A DNA stretch of 10,010 bases, taken from NCBI GenBank assembly GCA_002409675.1, contig DHOB01000050.1, positions 1 to 10,010 on the forward strand. The letters run 5' to 3'. This document shows, in pieces, positions 1-6,117 of this stretch. How positions within the stretch are numbered: position 1 is the first letter of the stretch; every line of letters starts with the position of its first letter. A program made the translations under genes and the position numbers. Origin of the DNA: Ruminococcaceae bacterium UBA5401 (GTDB lineage: Bacteria; Bacillota; Clostridia; Oscillospirales; Acutalibacteraceae). The notes below the pieces were generated by a model. The model was not told the DNA's origin and ran no database searches. It saw only the letters and a list, made by a program, of their open reading frames with translations.

Positions 1-728
1 ATGTCCCGCGCGGAGCCCTGCTCCACGATTTTGCCGGCGTACATCACCGCCACGCGGTCCGCGAGGTTCGCCACCACGCCGAGGTCGTGGGTAATCAGGA
101 TAATCGACGTGCCGGTCTCGTCGCGGATTTTCTGCATCAGCTCCATAATCTGCGCCTGGATGGTCACGTCCAGCGCGGTGGTCGGCTCGTCGGCAATCAG
201 CAGTTTCGGGTGGCAGGAGAGCGCCATCGCAATCATGGCGCGCTGGCGCATCCCGCCGGAAAACTCGTGCGGGTACTCGCCCGCCCGCTGCTCCGCGTTG
301 GGGATCTGCACCATCTTCAGCAGGCGGACCGCCTCTTCGCGGCACTGCCGGCCGCTCAGGTGCTTGTGCTTCTTCAGGGTCTCGGTCAGCTGCTTGCCGA
401 CCTTTTTGGTCGGGTTCAGGCAGGTCATCGGGTCCTGGAAAATCATGCTCACCAGCTGGCCGCGGATGCCCTGCATCTCCTTTTCGCCCGCGGCGACAAT
501 GTCCCTGCCGCACAGGTCGATTTTGCCGTTTTTGATGCGGGCGGGCGGCATGGGGTTCAGCTTCATCACCGTCTGGGCGGTCACGCTCTTGCCGCAGCCG
601 CTTTCGCCGACGATGGCCAGCGCCTCGCCCGCGTCCACGTGCAGGCTCACGCCGCGCACGGCGTGCACCTCGCCCGCGTAGGTGTCGAACGACACCTCCA
701 GGTCCTTAATGTCCAATATCCGTTCCAT
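1..728 (-). CDS. oppD: Oligopeptide/dipeptide ABC transporter ATP-binding protein OppD (3'-truncated by window edge)
   Basis: One of the two ATPase subunits expected to power peptide import through OppB/OppC at the cytoplasmic face. The first 242 residues are visible and the C-terminus lies beyond position 1. All ABC landmarks are present in order: Walker A GESGCGKS (41-48), Q-loop MIFQDPMT (Q98), signature FSGGMRQR (156-163), Walker B LLIADEPT (176-183) and switch histidine in THD (H214). The NPT segment after the Q-loop (LNPTKKVGKQL) is typical of the OppD/DppD branch. The ATG at 728 follows an AGGAGG (740-745) that overlaps the last two Arg codons of oppC, 11 nt away, so translation is probably coupled. 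It is the fifth gene of the leftward regulator-oppABCD operon; oppF would be expected next, outside the window. The family call is certain; the exact substrate (oligo- or dipeptide) is not decided by sequence. Confidence 0.95.
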   Translation of the reverse strand, partial: MERILDIKDLEVSFDTYAGEVHAVRGVSLHVDAGEALAIVGESGCGKSVTAQTVMKLNPMPPARIKNGKIDLCGRDIVAAGEKEMQGIRGQLVSMIFQDPMTCLNPTKKVGKQLTETLKKHKHLSGRQCREEAVRLLKMVQIPNAEQRAGEYPHEFSGGMRQRAMIAMALSCHPKLLIADEPTTALDVTIQAQIMELMQKIRDETGTSIILITHDLGVVANLADRVAVMYAGKIVEQGSARD

Positions 729-736
729 CCAGACGA

Positions 737-1738
737 CTACCTCCTCAGTTTGGGGTCAAAAGCATCCCGCATCTGGTCGCCCAGCAGGTTGAAGGCCAGC
801 ATGGTGATGCTGATGAACACCGCGGGGTAAACCAGCTGCATGGGATAGACCTGGAACACGGCAATGCCGTCGTTGGCCATGATGCCCCACGAGGACTGCG
901 GCGGCGCGATGCCAAGGCCCAGCATGGAGAGGAATGCCTCGGTGAAAATCACGTTCGGGATGTCGAGCGTCACGTTGACGACGATGAGGCTCAGCAGGTT
1001 CGGCGCGAGGTGCCGGGCGATGATGCGCGCCGGCCTGGCGCCCATGGATTCCGCGGCAATCAGAAACTCCTGGTGCCGCAGCGCGAGCACCTGCCCGCGC
1101 ACCAGCCGGGCCATGCCCGTCCACCCCGTGATGGAGTAGGCGATGATGATGGTGCCGATGCCCCTCGGCAGCACAACCATCAGCAGCATCACGATGATGA
1201 GGTACGGGATGCCGCTGATGATTTCGACGATGCGCATCATCACATTGTCGACCATGCCGCCGAAATAGCCGGAGACGCCGCCGTAGACGATGCCGATGAG
1301 GCAGTCGATCAGCGCGACGGCGACGGCGACGGTCAGCGACACGCGCGCACCCATCCAGATGCGCACCCAGATGTCGCGGCCGAGGGTGTCCGTGCCGAAC
1401 AGATGCGGCTGGCTGGTCTCGTTATCCACCCACATGGGCGGCTGGTTCGAGAACGCGACGTTCTGCCGCGAAAAGTCAAACGGGCTTACCATCGGCAGAA
1501 AAACGGCGCCCAGCACCAGCAGCGCCAGAATCACCAGGCAGACTATGGCGACCCTGCTCTTGCGCAGGCGCCGGAACGCGTCCTTCCAGAAACTGATGGA
1601 AGGGCGCGAGATGGTTTCCATTTCCTTTACGTTCGGCCCGACCCACTCGAACTCCGACGGGTCGATGGGCTTCCCCGCGGCGGGCGAAGATGCGACGGGA
1701 TTCGCGGTCTGGGCCTGTTCGTTTGCCATTTTTCCCAT
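737..1738 (-). CDS. oppC: Peptide ABC transporter permease OppC
   Basis: Inner-membrane permease that forms the peptide channel with OppB. It is 333 aa, slightly long because of a polar Ala/Pro-rich N-terminus (about residues 1-50). It then shows the OppC N-terminal segment with a first membrane helix (about 62-83), the conserved PHLFGTDTLGRD stretch (111-122), further hydrophobic helices, and the EAA cytoplasmic loop (AAESMGARP...HLAP, about 228-246) that docks on the ATPases. It ends with the family-typical GDQMRDAFDPKLRR. The ATG at 1738 directly abuts the oppB TGA (1739-1741). GGAG (1742-1745) is only 3 nt from this ATG and 12 nt from an in-frame second ATG at 1729, so either start could be used and the protein may be 330 aa. 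The final AGG AGG codons also form the ribosome-binding site of oppD. Identification is secure. Confidence 0.95.
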   Translation of the reverse strand: MGKMANEQAQTANPVASSPAAGKPIDPSEFEWVGPNVKEMETISRPSISFWKDAFRRLRKSRVAIVCLVILALLVLGAVFLPMVSPFDFSRQNVAFSNQPPMWVDNETSQPHLFGTDTLGRDIWVRIWMGARVSLTVAVAVALIDCLIGIVYGGVSGYFGGMVDNVMMRIVEIISGIPYLIIVMLLMVVLPRGIGTIIIAYSITGWTGMARLVRGQVLALRHQEFLIAAESMGARPARIIARHLAPNLLSLIVVNVTLDIPNVIFTEAFLSMLGLGIAPPQSSWGIMANDGIAVFQVYPMQLVYPAVFISITMLAFNLLGDQMRDAFDPKLRR

Positions 1739-2692
1739 TCACTCCTTTTCTCCGCTCAGTTTAATCCGCGGGTCGAGCAGGCCGTAGATGATGTCCACCA
1801 CAAGGTTGGCAAACACCAGGAACGACCCGTAGAACAGCGTGGTCCCCACGATGGTGGTGTAGTCGTTGTTCTGCACGCACTGCACGAAAATCTTGCCGAG
1901 GCCGGGGATGGCGAAGATGTTCTCCACCACGAAGGTCCCCGTCAGCACGGCGGCGACCAGCGGGCCCATGATGGTCACCACGGGCATCACGGCGTTGCGC
2001 ACGGCGTGCTTCCAGATAATCTCCCCCCGGCTGAGGCCCTTCGCCTTCGCGGTCTTTATGTAGTCCTGGTTCAGCACGTCCAGCATGCTGGTGCGCATCA
2101 GGCGGCTGATGCTGGCCATGCTGCCGAACGCGAGCGCAAACGCGGGCAGAAACTTGCTGTTGGCCGGGCCCCAGCCCATCACGGCGAAAATCTGCCGCCC
2201 CGTCGCCTGGTACAGCTTCAGGCCCAGAAAGTACTGGAGCAGCGCGCCGAGGATGAACGACGGGACCGAAACGCCGATCAGCGCGAGGAACATGGTCCCC
2301 GTGTCCCAGCCCGTGCCGCGCTTAACGGCCGCGACGACGCCGAGCAGCAGCCCGATGATGGTGGCGAAAATCAGCGCCCGGATGCCGAGGTCGGCGGAAA
2401 CCGGGAACGCCTCCGCAATGGTCTGGGCCACGGGGCGTTTGTCCTGCAGAGAAACGCCGAAGTCCCCGTGCAGCACGTTCCCAACATATTTGAAAAACTG
2501 CACCGGAAGCGGCTGGTTGAGGCCGTACTTCGCATACAGGGCCGCCTTGATTTCGGCGGGAACCGCCTTCTCGCCCGAAAAAGGATCGCCGGGCATCAGG
2601 TGCATCAGGAAAAAGGTGATGCAGATCAGCAGGAAGATCGTGATGACCGCATACAGTACCCTTTTCAGATAGTATTGAAGCTGTTTTGGCAA
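1739..2692 (-). CDS. oppB: Peptide ABC transporter permease OppB
   Basis: Partner permease of OppC in the peptide importer. It is 317 aa, the usual OppB length. It shows the N-terminal membrane helix after YYLKR (about 11-33), the HLMPGDPF motif (31-38), the periplasm-side HGDFGVSL segment (75-82), and the EAA loop (TAKAKGLSRGEII, from about 214). The C-terminus ends LLDPRIKLSGEKE. The start is TTG at 2692: an in-frame TGA lies three codons upstream (2699-2701), no ATG gives the family N-terminus, and AAGGAG (2703-2708) sits 10 nt away. The nearby ATG at 2699 is in the wrong frame. Stop and oppC start are adjacent. A 213-nt gap with two hairpins separates it from oppA, which suggests lower expression than oppA. 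Confidence 0.95.
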   Translation of the reverse strand: MPKQLQYYLKRVLYAVITIFLLICITFFLMHLMPGDPFSGEKAVPAEIKAALYAKYGLNQPLPVQFFKYVGNVLHGDFGVSLQDKRPVAQTIAEAFPVSADLGIRALIFATIIGLLLGVVAAVKRGTGWDTGTMFLALIGVSVPSFILGALLQYFLGLKLYQATGRQIFAVMGWGPANSKFLPAFALAFGSMASISRLMRTSMLDVLNQDYIKTAKAKGLSRGEIIWKHAVRNAVMPVVTIMGPLVAAVLTGTFVVENIFAIPGLGKIFVQCVQNNDYTTIVGTTLFYGSFLVFANLVVDIIYGLLDPRIKLSGEKE

Positions 2693-2778
2693 AGAGCATC
2701 AACTCCTTCAGATTCGGCAAACAGAAAAGCGGGAGATTCCGTCCGCAAAAGCCCTTTCAGGTTCCGGGCCATTTACCC

Positions 2779-2822
2779 GTGAAAGCCGCAAAACGGCTCC
2801 TTCGCGGTTTTGCGGTTTTCAC
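2779..2822. repeat. Imperfect inverted repeat in the oppA-oppB gap (hairpin 1)
   Basis: Arms GTGAAAGCCGCAAAAC (2779-2794) and GTTTTGCGGTTTTCAC (2807-2822) pair over 16 bp with one G-U position, around a 12-nt loop. On the leftward transcript no U-run follows, so it does not look like an ordinary terminator. A processing/stability element or partial attenuator between oppA and oppB is more likely, as seen in many binding-protein operons. Confidence 0.7.
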
Positions 2823-2824
2823 AG

Positions 2825-2862
2825 GCAAATAAAGCCACATCCGAAAACATGGCTTTATTTGC
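2825..2862. repeat. Perfect 13-bp inverted repeat in the oppA-oppB gap (hairpin 2)
   Basis: Arms GCAAATAAAGCCA (2825-2837) and TGGCTTTATTTGC (2850-2862) are perfectly complementary around a 12-nt loop, only 2 nt from hairpin 1. A T6 run (2867-2872) follows on the plus strand, but no plus-strand gene ends here. On the leftward oppA transcript the run is A-rich and precedes the stem. The arms are AT-richer than the surrounding genes. Probable role: 3'-end stabilisation of oppA mRNA or partial termination before oppB. Confidence 0.7.
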
Positions 2863-2905
2863 GGAGTTTTTTGAGATGTTCAGGCGGAAACGCCCGGCCG
2901 TTCCG

Positions 2906-4645
2906 TTATTTTTTCGTCAGCTTTGTGCCGTCGTGGTAATCGCCCGGCCAGCCCTGGAACGGCGTGTAGGTGCCGCCGGTAAACTTCTGCGAAGTCGTGT
3001 AGTTGATGGCCCTGTAGTAAATCGGGAATACCGCGGTGTCCGTCTGAACAAGCAGCTTTTCGGCCTCGATCAGAATATTCTGGCGCTTTTCGGGGTCCGC
3101 TTCGTTCATGGCTTTGGTGACCAGGTCGTCGTACGTTTTGCTCGAGTATTTGCCGTTGTTGTTCCCGTTGTTCGTCATAAACAGGTCGAGAAACGTCATC
3201 GGGTCGTTGTAGTCCGGTGTCCAGCCGGCCATTAAAAGCTCAAAATTCTGTGACTGCATCGCCTCAAAGCGGGCTTTGTTGTCCAGGGGTTTGAGCTCCA
3301 CGCTGACGCCGAGGTTCTTCTTCCACTGCTCCTGGAAGAAAGCCGCGTCTTTCTGCCCGCTGGTCGTGTTGCTGCATGTGAAGACCGGTTTGAAGCCGGC
3401 GGCGGATACTCCGGCCTCTTTGAGACCTTCCGCCAGTAAGGACTTTGCCTTTGCCGGGTCGAATTTTGGCTGAATGCTTCCGCGCGCCTCGGCGTAATCT
3501 TTGCCGTTCGCTCCCGCGACCCCCGGCGGGACCACGCCGTCCGCTTTGATTGAGCCGTCGGCCAGCACATCGTTGACATAGCTGTCGAGGTCGACGGACA
3601 GGCCGAACGCCTGGCGGACCTTCGCGTTGTTGAACGGCTTCTTGGTCGTATTGTACTGGAAGTACCACGGCCCGGTCTCGATATACCTCGCGATCGGCTG
3701 GCCCTCGGCCTTCAGCAGCTTAATGTGGTCCTTGCCGACCGTCATGAAGTCAAGCTGGCCGGCCTTGAAAGCGTTCAGGGTCGCGTTGGCATCCGACAGC
3801 ATCACGTATTTGATTTTCGGGATGCCGATTTTGTCCTTATCCCAGTAATCCTCGTTCTTCGCGAGGGTCACATGGTCGTTGTGCTTCCATTCGCTCACCT
3901 TATAGGCGCCGTTCGTCACGACCTTGTCGGCTTCTTTCGCGTAATTGTCCGCGCCGATGGACTCATACGCCTTCTGGTTCAGGGGCATGTAGGCGGTGAA
4001 CGTGAACAGGTGCAGCGCGTAGGGAATCGGCCTGACGAACGTGATGCTCAGCGTGTAGTCGTCCGGCGCCTTGATGCCCAGCTGGTCTTCCTTGATTTTG
4101 CCGTCGAAATAATCCTTCCCGCCCTTGATGTTGTCGTACAGGATAAAAGCGTAGTTGGCGGCGGTCTCTTTCTTCATCGCGGTCGTCCAGCCGAAGACAT
4201 AGTCTTTGGAAGTGACCGGCTCGCCGTTCGACCATTTCGGGCCCTGTTTGAGCTTGAAGGTGTAGGTCAGCTTGTCGTCGCTGACTTCATAGCTTTCAAT
4301 CAGGTCCGGAATGGGCTTGTCGCTCTTGTCGAGCTTAAACAGCCCGGACACGATCTCGCGCAGGATTGAGCTGGAGCCGGTGTCATAGGCCAGCATGGTG
4401 TTCAGCGTCGTCGGCTCCGAAACCGTGTTGATGGTAATCATATCGGCGTCCGGCGTGCCGGCGTATTTGCTCTTGGCGGCCAGTTCGTCGGACTTTACCA
4501 CATCCGTGGCCGCCGCGGAAGACGCCGGCGCCCCGCTCGACGGCGCGGCGCTGCTCGCGGCGCCGCCGCCTCCGCACGAGGTCAGAATCAGGCACGCCGC
4601 AAGCGTCAGGCCCACAAAGCCGATCCTCTTTTTCTGTCTTTTCAT
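2906..4645 (-). CDS. oppA: Extracellular peptide-binding lipoprotein OppA (SBP family 5)
   Basis: Surface-anchored substrate-binding protein that captures peptides and hands them to OppBC. It is 579 aa. The N-terminus has a lipoprotein signal (MKRQKKR, hydrophobic stretch, lipobox LTSC with Cys24), followed by a low-complexity Gly/Ala/Ser/Pro linker to about residue 50, as expected for a Gram-positive lipoprotein. The rest matches the SBP_bac_5 fold: ITINTVSEPTTLNTML, FKLKQGPKWSNGEPVTSKDY, VTNGAYKVSEWKHNDHVTL, and WTPDYNDPMTFLDLF near the C-terminus. The ATG at 4645 follows AAGGG (4652-4656) with 6-nt spacing. It lies 106 nt downstream of the regulator gene; no convincing separate promoter was seen in that gap, so co-transcription is likely. 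It resembles the OppA/DppE group; ligand size cannot be told from sequence. Confidence 0.93.
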   Translation of the reverse strand: MKRQKKRIGFVGLTLAACLILTSCGGGGAASSAAPSSGAPASSAAATDVVKSDELAAKSKYAGTPDADMITINTVSEPTTLNTMLAYDTGSSSILREIVSGLFKLDKSDKPIPDLIESYEVSDDKLTYTFKLKQGPKWSNGEPVTSKDYVFGWTTAMKKETAANYAFILYDNIKGGKDYFDGKIKEDQLGIKAPDDYTLSITFVRPIPYALHLFTFTAYMPLNQKAYESIGADNYAKEADKVVTNGAYKVSEWKHNDHVTLAKNEDYWDKDKIGIPKIKYVMLSDANATLNAFKAGQLDFMTVGKDHIKLLKAEGQPIARYIETGPWYFQYNTTKKPFNNAKVRQAFGLSVDLDSYVNDVLADGSIKADGVVPPGVAGANGKDYAEARGSIQPKFDPAKAKSLLAEGLKEAGVSAAGFKPVFTCSNTTSGQKDAAFFQEQWKKNLGVSVELKPLDNKARFEAMQSQNFELLMAGWTPDYNDPMTFLDLFMTNNGNNNGKYSSKTYDDLVTKAMNEADPEKRQNILIEAEKLLVQTDTAVFPIYYRAINYTTSQKFTGGTYTPFQGWPGDYHDGTKLTKK

Positions 4646-4690
4646 AAATCACCCTTCTTTACTCCAGAAATCAGGAATATGGAATCTATC

Positions 4691-4710
4691 AAAACAGGCG
4701 GGTTCCCCGC
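4691..4710 (-). other. Small hairpin between the regulator gene and oppA
   Basis: On the minus strand GCGGG-GAA-CCCGC (4710-4698) is followed by CCTG and a short T4 (4694-4691). The stem is only 5 bp and the U-tract weak. At most it is a leaky attenuator or processing signal between the regulator and oppA; it could be incidental in GC-rich DNA. Confidence 0.25.
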
Positions 4711-4751
4711 TTCCCCAAAAACAGGAAAGCCGGCGCCGCCCGTTTTTGACC

Positions 4752-5456
4752 TCATTCGGTTTTTCCCCCGTTCATCGCGGAGCGGATTTTAGCCACCGCG
4801 TCGAAGTGCTGCTTCATTAAAGTGCAGCATCGCGCGCTGTCGCGGTCGCGGATGGCACGGTAGATTTCGCGGTGCTCCTCGAGGCATTTTTTCAGGCGCC
4901 CGGGGTAGGCCAGCGTTTTCACGCGCATCTCCCGCAGCATGTTGCCGAAGGAGCGGACGATGCCCGCAATCACCTGGTTTTTCGTCGCCCCGGCAATGCA
5001 CTGGTGGAACAGGACGTCCGCCTCGATGCCGGAATCGCCCTCCCGCAGGCTTTTCCGCATCATCTCGAGCGTCTTCTCGATCTTCATCAGGTCCAGGTCG
5101 TCCGCCCGGCTGCAGGCCAGCCCCGCCACCCGGACCTCGAACAGCTCCCGGGCCTCGTAAAGGTCCTCGAACATCTCGCTGTCCGGCTTGCGGGGGATGT
5201 CGATCGCGGCGAGGATTTTCTCGAGGCAGAACCTGCACAGAAACGTTCCGCCGCTCTTATGCCGCTCCAGGACGCCCTTGGATTCCAGGATGGTCAGCGC
5301 CTCCCGCACGGAAGACCTGCTGACGCCGAACTGCTGGGCAAGCTCCGTCTCGGTCGGCAGCCGCTGCCCGGGCTCCAGCTTGCCGCTGACAATCTGCCGC
5401 TGCATCTGCTGGATGATCTGGTCGCTGACACGCACTGTTCTGATGCTCTGAAACAC
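4752..5456 (-). CDS. GntR-family transcriptional regulator, FadR/FCD type
   Basis: DNA-binding repressor or activator with an N-terminal winged helix-turn-helix (about residues 10-75; LPTETELAQQFGVSRSSVREAL, recognition helix at SRSSVREAL) and a C-terminal all-helical FCD effector domain. The FCD metal/ligand set is visible as D147, H151 (FHQC), H195 (EEHREIY) and H217 (MKQHF). FCD proteins usually sense small carboxylates or amino-acid-type metabolites, often with a bound divalent metal. The chosen start is GTG at 5456 (234 aa, normal for the family), with GGGG (5466-5469) 9 nt upstream. A longer frame from a TTG at 5585 adds 43 Arg/Gly/Pro-rich residues unlike family members and would run through a palindrome. 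The protein is unusually cysteine-rich (74, 77, 115, 153, 191, 210, 211), with CRFC just after the wing. As first gene of the opp operon, divergent from a peptidase, it is the probable local regulator. Confidence 0.88.
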   Translation of the reverse strand: MFQSIRTVRVSDQIIQQMQRQIVSGKLEPGQRLPTETELAQQFGVSRSSVREALTILESKGVLERHKSGGTFLCRFCLEKILAAIDIPRKPDSEMFEDLYEARELFEVRVAGLACSRADDLDLMKIEKTLEMMRKSLREGDSGIEADVLFHQCIAGATKNQVIAGIVRSFGNMLREMRVKTLAYPGRLKKCLEEHREIYRAIRDRDSARCCTLMKQHFDAVAKIRSAMNGGKTE

Positions 5457-5574
5457 GTTGGAATTCCCCGCTTTTCGCCCGCCGCCCGGGGCCCGTCTTC
5501 CCGCCGAAACACGGGGGAAAACCGGCCGGCCGCGGCTTTTGCCGTAACGCTCAGCGGAAAGTCTGAAAATCCGT

Positions 5575-5585
5575 TTGTCAGACAA
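5575..5585. promoter_or_regulatory. Candidate operator for the FCD-type GntR regulator
   Basis: TTGTCAGACAA is a perfect 5-1-5 palindrome and fits the TNGTNNNACNA pattern reported for FadR-subfamily GntR operators. It lies 119-129 nt upstream of the regulator's GTG start, inside the leader downstream of the strong promoter. Binding there could block elongation or act on a promoter not recognised here. No second copy was seen near oppA or the peptidase gene. Confidence 0.35.
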
Positions 5586-5872
5586 CCGGACCTACCATTC
5601 CGCCTTCAACAAGGGGTTTTTCGGTTTCCGGGCCGCCGCGCGGCGGCTTCGGTCTGAAAGATATGCAAAGGGCAGGCACATTTCCCCTTTGAATGTACCC
5701 GCCACTTCTGTATTCATACCCCGTGTCTGCAAGCGGCAGATGATGAAAACGACGCCCTGTTCCGCTTCAAACGACCTTTCCGCGCCGCCTCCGCCCCGGC
5801 CGCCGGGCGCGCCCGAAACGGATCTTCACGCCGGGCGGACCTGCGAAAGCGCTGTGGAAATATCCGGAAACA

Positions 5873-5907
5873 ATATCCTACCGAAGTTCTCAATCGATAT
5901 AGGATAT
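5873..5907 (-). other. Inverted repeat at the presumed 5' end of the regulator-opp transcript
   Basis: ATATCCTA (5873-5880) and TAGGATAT (5900-5907) are perfect 8-base arms with a 19-nt spacer. The right arm coincides with the transcription start expected from the promoter at 5913-5941, so the mRNA could begin with a hairpin, which is a known way to stabilise transcripts. It could instead be an operator overlapping the start site. A further ATATCC occurs at 5860-5865. Confidence 0.4.
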
Positions 5908-5912
5908 GCAAC

Positions 5913-5941
5913 ATTATAAAAGAATTAATTCAAAATGTCAA
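5913..5941 (-). promoter_or_regulatory. Perfect consensus sigma-A-type promoter for the regulator-opp operon
   Basis: On the minus strand TTGACA (5941-5936), exactly 17 nt, then TATAAT (5918-5913): both hexamers are 6/6 with ideal spacing. The expected start is near 5906, giving a leader of about 450 nt before the GTG at 5456. The spacer contains the palindrome GAATTAATTC (5922-5931), a possible operator. A promoter this strong normally implies tight repression or attenuation downstream. Confidence 0.8.
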
Positions 5942-5978
5942 GGGAAAGCGTCCTCTTTTCCGGTATTTTTCAGTCTTA

Positions 5979-6085
5979 ATTTTCCCGGTTTCCGCTATGA
6001 AATATGCGGGAAGGACCGCCCGCGTGCAATACGTGCTATAATAAAAGCTGTTTTCCCGCATTGTTTCGGCGGAGACCGGGAAAAT
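5979..6085. repeat. Inverted motif pair flanking the peptidase promoter
   Basis: ATTTTCCCGGTTTCCGC (5979-5995) recurs inverted at 6069-6085 (reverse complement ATTTTCCCGGTCTCCGC), 16 of 17 bases identical. The centre of symmetry (about 6032) falls beside the extended -10 element at 6034-6042. Partial direct copies are TTTTCCGGT (5956-5964) and TTTTCCCG (6051-6058); the latter can also pair locally with CGGGAAAA (6077-6084) as a hairpin in the peptidase 5' UTR. It could be a multi-site operator or an RNA structure. Confidence 0.5.
6034..6042 (+). promoter_or_regulatory. Extended -10 promoter of the M3 peptidase gene
   Basis: TGC-TATAAT gives a perfect -10 (6037-6042) with the TGn extension. 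No good -35 lies 16-18 nt upstream, which suits an extended -10 promoter or an activated one. The start would be near 6049, leaving a 5' UTR of about 69 nt. Confidence 0.6.
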
Positions 6086-6117
6086 AACAAAGCAGCATAA
6101 GGGAGGACTGATTCTTC

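Larger units (their letters stand above)
5457..6117. other. Divergent intergenic region between the regulator-opp operon and the M3 peptidase gene
   Basis: No convincing gene lies in these 661 bases. They contain, from right to left, the peptidase promoter with a surrounding inverted motif (5979-6085), a perfect leftward promoter (5913-5941), and a leader of about 450 nt for the regulator-opp mRNA. The leader includes a 5'-terminal hairpin (5873-5907), a GC-only 16-base perfect palindrome GCCGCCGCGCGGCGGC (5632-5647), and a candidate operator TTGTCAGACAA (5575-5585). Bases 5870-6060 are clearly more AT-rich than the rest of the window. I recognise no known riboswitch or T-box pattern in the leader by eye. 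Confidence 0.7.

Noticed and set aside
1010..2782. Long open frame on the plus strand opposite oppC and oppB (590 codons)
   Set aside because: The product is His/Asp/Arg/Gln-rich with no recognisable domain, a typical antisense shadow of GC-rich coding DNA; oppB and oppC on the other strand are unmistakable.
4646..4751. Separate promoter for oppA in the gap after the regulator gene
   Set aside because: A TTGATA-like hexamer is present on the minus strand, but no acceptable -10 occurs at 16-18 nt from it.
5457..5585. 43-residue N-terminal extension of the GntR regulator from a TTG at 5585
   Set aside because: The residues are Arg/Gly/Pro-rich and absent from the family. The GTG at 5456 gives normal length and has a GGGG ribosome-binding site, and the TTG coincides with the operator-like palindrome.
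5714..5914. 66-codon frame on the minus strand in the divergent region
   Set aside because: Its ATG overlaps the -10 box of the leftward promoter, so it would lie upstream of the transcript start, and the Arg-rich product has no recognisable features.
5575..5919. Plus-strand 114-codon frame in the divergent region
   Set aside because: No ribosome-binding site or plus-strand promoter ahead of it, low-complexity Pro/Arg product, and it runs antisense through the regulator leader.
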